Part shown: piece by piece, positions 22,487 to 27,653 of the stretch
Numbering within the stretch: position 1 is the stretch's first letter
Layout: each line of letters begins with the position of its first letter
Made by a program: the position numbers and the translations under genes
Assembly: GCA_910588495.1 (NCBI GenBank)
Contig: CAJUPU010000038.1
Coordinates: forward strand, 1 to 27,653
Reading direction: 5' to 3'
DNA from: an uncultured Oscillospiraceae bacterium
Lineage (GTDB): Bacteria > Bacillota > Clostridia > Oscillospirales > Oscillospiraceae
DNA length: 27,653 nucleotides
The notes under the pieces: generated by a model
Told to the model about the DNA's origin: nothing
The model's input: the letters and a program-made list of their open reading frames with translations, nothing else
Database searches by the model: none

Positions 22487-24082
22487 ATGATCACAGTCAC
22501 CGACCTGAGCCTCAACTACAGCGGCACCCCGCTGTTCTCCCACGTGGACCTGCAATTCGACCGGGGCAACTGCTACGGCATCATCGGCGCCAACGGCGCG
22601 GGCAAGTCCACCTTTTTGAAGATCCTCTCCGGGGAGCTGGACTCCACCTCCGGCGAGGTGAGCATCCTCCCCAACATCCGCATGTCCGTCCTCAAGCAGG
22701 ACCAGAACGCCTATGACGCCTACAACGTGACGGACACGGTGATCATGGGCAACCAGCGCCTCTACGACGTGGGCAAGGAGAAGGACGCCCTCTATGCCAA
22801 GGAGGAGATGACCGACGAGGACGGCCTGCTGGCCTGCCAGCTGGAAGAGGAGTACGCCGAGCTGGGGGGCTGGGAGGCGGAGAGCAACGCCAGCCGGATC
22901 CTCCAGGGCCTGGGGGTGGGCACCGAATATCACGAGAGCCCCATGGCCACCCTGGATCCCCGGCTGAAGGTGAAGGTGCTGCTGGCCCAGGCCCTATTCG
23001 GCGATCCCGACCTGCTGATGATGGACGAGCCCACCAACAACCTGGACATCGACGCGGTGAACTGGCTGGAGGACTTTCTGCTGGACTTTGAGGGCACCGT
23101 GATCGTGGTGTCCCACGACCGGCACTTCCTCAACACCGTGTGCACCCACATCGTGGACATCGACTACAACAAGATCCGCATGTACGTGGGCAACTACGAC
23201 TTCTGGTACGAGTCCTCCCAGCTGGTGCAGCAGCTGGTGAAGAACCAGAACAAGCGCAACGAGGAAAAAATCAAGGAGCTCCAGGACTTCATCTCCCGGT
23301 TCTCCGCCAACAAGTCCAAGTCCAAGCAGGCCACGGCCAGGCGCAAGCTGCTGGACAAGCTGACGGTGCAGGAGATGCCCGCCTCCTCCCGGCGCTATCC
23401 CTTCGTGGGCTTCACCCCCGACCGGGAGGTGGGCAAGGACATCCTCTTCGTCACCGACGTGTCCAAGACTATCGACGGAGTGAAGGTGCTGGACAAGGTG
23501 TCCTTCATCGTGGGCCACGACGAAAAGATCGCCTTCGTGGGGGACAACGAGAACGCCCACACCGCCCTGTTCAAGATCCTGTCCGGCGAGCTGGAGCCCG
23601 ACGAGGGCACGGTGAAGTGGGGCCAGACCGCCTCCTTCTCCTACTTCCCCAAGGACAACACCCCCTACTTTGAGGACTGCGAGGACGATCTGGTCCAATG
23701 GCTGCGCCAGTTCTCCAAGGACCCCCAGGAGCAGTACCTCCGGGGCTTTTTGGGCCGGATGCTGTTCTCCGGCGACGAGGTCCACAAGCCCGTCAAGGTG
23801 CTGTCCGGCGGGGAAAAGGTGCGGTGTATGCTCTCCCGAATGATGCTGTCCGGGGCCAACGTGCTGCTGCTGGACCAGCCCACCAACCACCTGGACCTGG
23901 AGTCCATCGCCGCGCTGAACAAGGGGCTGGAGGCGGTGAAGTGCAATGTGCTGGTGGCCTCCCACGACCACCAGCTGATCCAGACCGTGTGCAACCGGGT
24001 GTTCGACTTCACTCCGGATGGGAAGCTCATCGACAGCAAGACCACCTACGACGAGTACCTGGAGCGGCTCCATCAACCGTAA
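22487..24082 (+). CDS. ABC-F ATPase, YbiT-like
   Basis: Soluble twin-ATPase of the ABC-F family (531 aa), a ribosome-associated group with roles in translation or, in some members, antibiotic protection. It aligns along its length with E. coli YbiT, including TVIMGNQRLYDV, SHDRHFLNTVCTH and the interdomain linker SRFSANKSKSKQATAR. Domain 1 has an intact Walker A (GANGAGKST, Lys40) and Walker B with Glu181, but its signature is degenerate (TLDPRLKVK). Domain 2 keeps LSGGEK (439-444) but has GDNENAHTA in place of Walker A (His358 for Lys) and Gln464 in place of the catalytic Glu. So one composite ATP site looks active and the other dead. The ATG has AAGGAG nine bases upstream. Confidence 0.9.
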   Translation: MITVTDLSLNYSGTPLFSHVDLQFDRGNCYGIIGANGAGKSTFLKILSGELDSTSGEVSILPNIRMSVLKQDQNAYDAYNVTDTVIMGNQRLYDVGKEKDALYAKEEMTDEDGLLACQLEEEYAELGGWEAESNASRILQGLGVGTEYHESPMATLDPRLKVKVLLAQALFGDPDLLMMDEPTNNLDIDAVNWLEDFLLDFEGTVIVVSHDRHFLNTVCTHIVDIDYNKIRMYVGNYDFWYESSQLVQQLVKNQNKRNEEKIKELQDFISRFSANKSKSKQATARRKLLDKLTVQEMPASSRRYPFVGFTPDREVGKDILFVTDVSKTIDGVKVLDKVSFIVGHDEKIAFVGDNENAHTALFKILSGELEPDEGTVKWGQTASFSYFPKDNTPYFEDCEDDLVQWLRQFSKDPQEQYLRGFLGRMLFSGDEVHKPVKVLSGGEKVRCMLSRMMLSGANVLLLDQPTNHLDLESIAALNKGLEAVKCNVLVASHDHQLIQTVCNRVFDFTPDGKLIDSKTTYDEYLERLHQP

Positions 24083-24085
24083 ATA

Positions 24086-24117
24086 GAGGGGCCCCGGGCA
24101 GCGCCCGGGGCCCCCTT
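24086..24117. terminator. Terminator between ABC-F gene and hprK
   Basis: Positions 24088-24099 pair with 24103-24114 in a perfect 12-pair G/C stem with a three-base loop, directly after the ABC-F stop and six bases from the hprK stop. The T-run is only two bases; the converging gene ends suggest action in both directions. Confidence 0.7.
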
Positions 24118-24122
24118 CGCCC

Positions 24123-25076
24123 TCACTGAGGGTTGAGCTCCAGATACTTTTGGTCGATGTGGCTGTCCACCTGCATGGCCAGCTCCAACGCGTCGTTGCA
24201 GCCCATCTTTTTGTTCCGGTTGTTCATGGCGGCCACCTCGATGACCACCGCCAGGTTCCGCCCGGGCCGCACCGGGATGGTGAGGGTGGGCACCCGGGTG
24301 TCCATCAGGGTGGTGAAGTGCTCGTCCGCCCCCAGCCGGTCGTACAGCTTGCCGTCCTCCCAGGTCTCCATCTCGATGACCAGGTCGATGGCGCTGTCGA
24401 ATTTGACGGCGGACATGCCGAACAGCCGCCGCACGTCCACCACCCCGATGCCCCGCAGCTCGATATAGTAGCGGATCAGCTCCGGCGCGGTGCCGATCAG
24501 CCCCCCGCTGGGGTTGCGGCGGATCTCGATGGCGTCGTCGGCGATCAGGCGGTGGCCCCGCTTCACCAGCTCGATGGCCGTCTCGCTCTTGCCGATGCCC
24601 GACTCCCCCGCCAGCATGACCCCTTCGCCGTACACCTCCACCAGCACGCCGTGGCGGGTGATGATGGGGGACAGGGCGGTGCGCAGATAAGCGATCATGG
24701 TGCTCATGATGCTGGAGGTGTTCTCCTGGGTGCTGAGGATGGCCTGGTCGTGCTTTTTCGCCATCTCCATGCACTCCGGATAGGGCTTGAGCCCCCGGGC
24801 GAAGATCACCGCCGGGGTGTGGTAGGAAAACAGGGTGTCGAACACCGCCGAGCGCTTCTCCGGGGATATGCCCTCCAGATAGGAGATCTCAACCAGGCCC
24901 AGCAGCTGCATCCGCTCCCGGTCGAAGTAGTCGAAAAAGCCGGTGAGCTGGAGGCCGGGCCGGTTCACATCGTCGATGGTGATCAGCTTTTCCCGGTATC
25001 CCTCCGGGCCATACAGCACGTCCAGATGAAAGTTGTCGATGATGGTGCCCAGCTTGATGCCGGTCTTGCTCGCCAC
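24123..25076 (-). CDS. hprK: HPr kinase/phosphorylase
   Basis: Bifunctional enzyme that phosphorylates HPr (and Crh) on Ser46 and removes that phosphate, the sensor step of carbon catabolite control in Firmicutes. The C-terminal kinase domain shows RHGVLVEVYG (His142), Walker A GESGIGKSE (157-165), VKRGHRLIADDAIEIR, the family signature ELRGIGVVDVRRLFG, and the K3 block TIPVRPGRNLAVVIEVAAMN. The frame opens with GTG at 25085, but AAAAGGAG is only one base from it; the GTG at 25076 has ten-base spacing and is used (317 aa). Its own promoter lies just upstream. It could link general sugar status to the nearby frl-like operon. Confidence 0.94.
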   Translation of the reverse strand: MASKTGIKLGTIIDNFHLDVLYGPEGYREKLITIDDVNRPGLQLTGFFDYFDRERMQLLGLVEISYLEGISPEKRSAVFDTLFSYHTPAVIFARGLKPYPECMEMAKKHDQAILSTQENTSSIMSTMIAYLRTALSPIITRHGVLVEVYGEGVMLAGESGIGKSETAIELVKRGHRLIADDAIEIRRNPSGGLIGTAPELIRYYIELRGIGVVDVRRLFGMSAVKFDSAIDLVIEMETWEDGKLYDRLGADEHFTTLMDTRVPTLTIPVRPGRNLAVVIEVAAMNNRNKKMGCNDALELAMQVDSHIDQKYLELNPQ

Positions 25077-25109
25077 GTCGATCACGCTCCTTTTATAAAG
25101 TCCGCTCTT

Positions 25110-25118
25110 ATCTTACCA
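25110..25118 (-). promoter_or_regulatory. Predicted extended -10 promoter of hprK
   Basis: On the minus strand TGGTAAGAT (25110-25118) gives a TGn-extended -10 about 34 bases ahead of the start; the -35 is a poor T-run at 17-base spacing. Confidence 0.5.
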
Positions 25119-25161
25119 CATTTCATCCCCGAAAAAAATAGCAGATCCAGCAAATTCACAC

Positions 25162-25190
25162 TTGATTTTTTTCTCCCTGTATGGTAGCAT
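25162..25190 (+). promoter_or_regulatory. Predicted promoter of rpmB
   Basis: TTGATT (25162-25167) and TAGCAT (25185-25190) are separated by 17 bases, with TGG directly before the -10. Transcription would start about 45 bases ahead of the rpmB start codon. Confidence 0.6.
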
Positions 25191-25240
25191 AATGTAGTTA
25201 TCGTTTGAGCGAATTCCAACCAGCAAGGAGGTTAGTCAAT

Positions 25241-25429
25241 ATGGCCAAATGCGAGTTTTGCGGCAAAGGCGTGAACTTCGGCATCCAGGTGTCCCACTCC
25301 CACCGCCGCTCCAACCGCCCCTGGAAGCCCAACGTCAAGCGCGTCAAGGCTGTGGTGGACGGCGCGCCCAAGCACGTCTATGTGTGCACCCGCTGCCTCC
25401 GCTCCGGCAAGGTCACCCGCGCCGTGTAA
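25241..25429 (+). CDS. rpmB: Ribosomal protein L28 (bL28)
   Basis: Large-subunit ribosomal protein of 62 aa. The start MAKCEFCGKGVNFG, the conserved SHSHRRSNRPWKPNVK and the ending RSGKVTRAV are diagnostic. Cys4, Cys7, Cys49 and Cys52 form the zinc-binding (C+) version of L28. The ATG at 25241 has AAGGAGGT eight bases upstream; the open frame upstream is leader. The gene stands alone between hprK (divergent) and plsY (convergent), the usual single-gene setting of rpmB. Confidence 0.97.
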   Translation: MAKCEFCGKGVNFGIQVSHSHRRSNRPWKPNVKRVKAVVDGAPKHVYVCTRCLRSGKVTRAV

Positions 25430-25437
25430 GTCGTTGA

Positions 25438-25575
25438 AAAGGGCTTCGCCCTTTCCAGCGAGGGGGTCGCAGCCCGATCGCGGGCACACTTGCGGGCTGA
25501 GATGTGTTTTTGGGGCGGCAAAGCTGCCCCAAAAAACGGATATCACTCGATCTCGCCGCCTGCGGGGCGGCGAGA
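25438..25575. repeat. Series of four hairpins behind rpmB
   Basis: Four stems follow one another: AAAGGGC/GCCCTTT (25438-25454), CAGCCCG/CGGGCTG (25470-25499), a 13-pair stem with one G-U at 25507-25535 bordered by TTTTT and AAAAA, and a perfect 10-pair stem at 25551-25575. The third has the form of a terminator usable from both strands only weakly, because the T-run lies inside its left arm. Part of it (25515-25528) repeats the hairpin core behind yjbQ exactly. The rpmB transcript probably ends in this zone. Confidence 0.6.
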
Positions 25576-25592
25576 CCCTGCGAGGCTTTCAA

Positions 25593-25629
25593 AAAGGAGA
25601 CCCTGTGCGGTACGCACAGGGTCTCCTTT
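25593..25629. terminator. Terminator of plsY (and probably rpmB)
   Basis: The arms 25593-25609 and 25613-25629 form a perfect 17-pair stem with a three-base loop (GTA). On the minus strand it follows the plsY stop and runs into TTTTT, a standard intrinsic terminator for the der-plsY unit. On the plus strand it ends with TTTATTT, so it may also stop rpmB transcripts. Confidence 0.88.
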
Positions 25630-26398
25630 ATTTCTCGCTCTCTTCTTCAGGAGCAGGTGCTTCCTTCTCCGGCTCGGAGGCGCTCTTCTCCGCCCTCTTT
25701 TGGGACTGGCTCCCCTTATGGAACTCGAACTTGCGCTCATTGCCCTGGACCAGGCGCACCATATTGCTCCGGTGCCCCCACAGCAGCAGCCCGCCCATAA
25801 CGGCGGCCAGCAGCAGGATCAGCGGATCCTGATACACGATCCAGGACACCACGATGAAGGACGCGCCCCCCCAGCAGGACCCCAGGGACACATACCGGGT
25901 GGCGCCCACCAGCACGATGAAGCCTCCCCACACCGTCACCGGGATGATCCAGCTGGGGAGCACGCCTCCGCCGCCGATGCCGATCATGACGGCCACGGCG
26001 CTGCCGGACAGCACCCCCTTGCCCCCCCGGAAGCCGAAGGTGCAGGGGAACATGTGGCCGATCATGCAGAAAGCCCCCGCCCAATACTTGGCCAGCACCA
26101 CCAGCTCCGGCGAGATCTGCCCGGCGATGAACACGGCGAAGAGCACCGCCAGAATCGCTTTTATGGCATCGCTGAGGATCACCGCCGCCGTCAGCGGCCC
26201 GCCGAAGGTCCGGTAGAAGTTGGTCAGCCCGGCGTTGCCGCTGCCGTGGTCCCGGATATCGTCCCGCAGGATGTAGCGGGACACCACCACGGCGCCGTTG
26301 AAGCACCCCAGGAAATAGGCCACCACGGCCACGCCCACGGCCGCCACCGCCAGCCAGCTGGGGCTGACGCTTGCCGCTTCCAGCATACGAGAAGTCAT
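25628..26398 (-). CDS. plsY: Glycerol-3-phosphate acyltransferase PlsY
   Basis: Membrane enzyme that transfers an acyl group from acyl-phosphate to glycerol 3-phosphate, the first step of phospholipid synthesis. The three PlsY motifs are visible: GSGNAGLTNFYRTFG, GHMFPCTFGFRGGKG and the later small-residue segment after RYVSLGS. The substitutions AGLTNFYRT for the usual IGATNVLRT are mild. At 256 aa it is longer than the common 200-215 because of a charged, Glu/Lys/Ser-rich cytoplasmic tail of about 35 residues after the last helix. The ATG at 26398 follows the der stop by two bases with AAGGAGG inside the end of der, so the genes are coupled. Confidence 0.93.
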   Translation of the reverse strand: MTSRMLEAASVSPSWLAVAAVGVAVVAYFLGCFNGAVVVSRYILRDDIRDHGSGNAGLTNFYRTFGGPLTAAVILSDAIKAILAVLFAVFIAGQISPELVVLAKYWAGAFCMIGHMFPCTFGFRGGKGVLSGSAVAVMIGIGGGGVLPSWIIPVTVWGGFIVLVGATRYVSLGSCWGGASFIVVSWIVYQDPLILLLAAVMGGLLLWGHRSNMVRLVQGNERKFEFHKGSQSQKRAEKSASEPEKEAPAPEEESEK

Positions 26399-26400
26399 GG

Positions 26401-27653
26401 TCAGTCCTCCTTGTCTCCTTTTTGTCGGATGGTGATGCGCACCGGGGTCCCGGTCAGGCCGAAGGTGGCTCGGATCTGATTCTCCAGGTAGCGCTGGTAG
26501 GAAAAGTGGAACAGCTTGGCGTCGTTGCAGAAGATGACGAAGTGGGGGGGCTTCACCCCGATCTGGGTCATATAGTAGATCTTCAGCCGCTTCCCCTTGT
26601 CGGTGGGAGGCTGGACCCGGGCCTGGGCGTCGGCCAGCACCTGGTTGAGCATTCCGGTGGGGATGCGCATGGCGGCCTGGTTCACCACGTTGTCGATCAC
26701 GCCGAACAGCTTATCCACCCGCTGGCCGGTGAGGGCGGAGAGGAACAGCACCGGGGCGTAGGTCATATAGGACAGGTCCCGCCGGACCTCCTCCTCCATG
26801 CGCTGCATGGTCTTGCCGTCCTTCTCGATGGCGTCCCACTTGTTCACCACGATGATGCAGGCTTTGCCCGCCTCGTGGGCCAGGCCGGCCACCTTGGTGT
26901 CCTGCTCGGTGACCCCCTCCTGGGCGTCGATCATGATCGCGCACACGTCGCTGCGCTCGATGGCCATGGTGGCCCGGAGGACGGAGAACTTCTCCACCCG
27001 GTCGTCCACCTTGGACTTTTTCCGCATTCCGGCGGTGTCGATGATCAGGTACTTCTGCCCGCCCTTTTCCAGGTAGCTGTCGACCGCGTCCCGGGTGGTG
27101 CCCGCCACGTCGGACACGATCACCCGCTCCTGGCCCAAGATCCGGTTCACCAGGGAGGATTTGCCCACGTTGGGCTTTCCGATGATGGCCACCTTCACCA
27201 CATCGTCCTCCTCTTCCTCCTGGTCCACCGGGGGGAAGAATTCAAAGCAGGCGTCCAGCAGGTCGCCGGTGCCGTGGCCGTGGACGGCGGACACGGGCAT
27301 GGGGTCCCCCAGCCCCAGGTTGTAGAACTCGTACATGTCTGGGTCGGTGTGGCCGGTGGAGTCCATCTTGTTCACCGCCAGCACCACCGGCTTCCGGGAG
27401 CGCTGGAGCATCCCGGCCACATCCTGGTCGGCGGCGGTCATGCCAGTGCGGATGTCGCACACGAATACGATCACGGTGGCGGCGGCGATGGCGATCTCCG
27501 CCTGCTCCCGCATGAAGGACAGGATCTGATCGTCGGTGCCCGGCTCGATGCCGCCGGTGTCCACCAGGTCGAAGGTGCGGCCCCGCCACTCCGCCTGGGC
27601 GTACAGCCGGTCCCGGGTGACGCCGGGGGTGTCCTCCACGATGGACAGCCGCT
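26401..27653 (-). CDS. der: Ribosome-associated GTPase Der (EngA), N-terminus cut by window edge
   Basis: Double-GTPase needed for assembly of the 50S ribosomal subunit. The frame is open to the right edge of the window (reading RLSIVEDTPGVTRDR there), so the first P-loop is outside. Present are G2/G3 of domain 1 (TPGVTRD, DTGG), its NKMD motif, a short acidic linker (EEEEDD), then the full second GTPase with GKPNVGKSS, GTTRD, DTAGMRKK and NKWD, and the KH-like C-terminal domain (KIYYMTQIGVKPPHFVIFCN). The Met shown by a simple frame finder near 27639 would be an internal GTG, not the true start. It forms a unit with plsY, an order common in Clostridia. Confidence 0.95.
   Translation of the reverse strand, partial: RLSIVEDTPGVTRDRLYAQAEWRGRTFDLVDTGGIEPGTDDQILSFMREQAEIAIAAATVIVFVCDIRTGMTAADQDVAGMLQRSRKPVVLAVNKMDSTGHTDPDMYEFYNLGLGDPMPVSAVHGHGTGDLLDACFEFFPPVDQEEEEDDVVKVAIIGKPNVGKSSLVNRILGQERVIVSDVAGTTRDAVDSYLEKGGQKYLIIDTAGMRKKSKVDDRVEKFSVLRATMAIERSDVCAIMIDAQEGVTEQDTKVAGLAHEAGKACIIVVNKWDAIEKDGKTMQRMEEEVRRDLSYMTYAPVLFLSALTGQRVDKLFGVIDNVVNQAAMRIPTGMLNQVLADAQARVQPPTDKGKRLKIYYMTQIGVKPPHFVIFCNDAKLFHFSYQRYLENQIRATFGLTGTPVRITIRQKGDKED

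Noticed and set aside
25507..25629. Hairpin series as a CRISPR array or insertion sequence
   Set aside because: The stems differ from each other in sequence and spacing, there are no regular repeats and spacers, and no transposase gene.

Overview
The window is GC-rich (about 65% in the genes) and reads as a chromosomal segment of a low-abundance-AT, spore-forming Clostridia, most likely family Oscillospiraceae (Flavonifractor / Intestinimonas / Lawsonibacter-like). The reasons are an intact sporulation sigma factor sigK with its own apparent sigma-E promoter, an HPr kinase, Gram-positive style AmiE/AmiF-type oligopeptide permease subunits, strong AGGAGG ribosome sites, and intrinsic terminators. 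Genus is an inference; I ran no search.

Left edge (1-512): an AT-richer stretch with no convincing gene. It holds a repeat/palindrome cluster and a minus-strand terminator, and its composition differs sharply from the rest.

Main block (513-19513): a large two-armed locus whose core genes match the Escherichia coli frl (fructoselysine) system. The long minus-strand arm reads from a promoter near 15180 leftward: PfkB kinase (frlD-like), epimerase (frlC), amidohydrolase, YjbQ protein, permease (frlA), GntR regulator, second PfkB kinase (frlD), second GntR regulator, esterase, SIS-domain deglycase (frlB), then a complete oligopeptide ABC importer (oppABCDF order A-B-C-D-F). The divergent plus-strand arm carries a YtcJ-type amidohydrolase, a second FrlC-like TIM-barrel protein and a MATE exporter. 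The proposed joint job is uptake of free Amadori compounds (FrlA) and of glycated peptides (Opp), epimerisation, 6-phosphorylation and deglycation to glucose 6-phosphate plus amino acid. The frl assignments rest on close resemblance to the E. coli proteins; the peptide part and the roles of the hydrolases, YjbQ and MATE are inference. The doubling of kinase, epimerase and regulator suggests more than one substrate.

Right block (19526-27653): ordinary chromosomal genes in short units: an FlK-like hotdog thioesterase with a regulator-tail-like remnant behind it, sigK, a WYL regulator whose frame runs into a zinc-ribbon gene, a YbiT-type ABC-F protein with one degenerate ATP site, hprK, rpmB, plsY and a der gene cut by the right edge. 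Convergent pairs are separated by strong hairpin terminators, and several promoters here share an extended -10 element of the form TGGTAnnAT.

No rRNA, tRNA, CRISPR array or insertion sequence was recognised.
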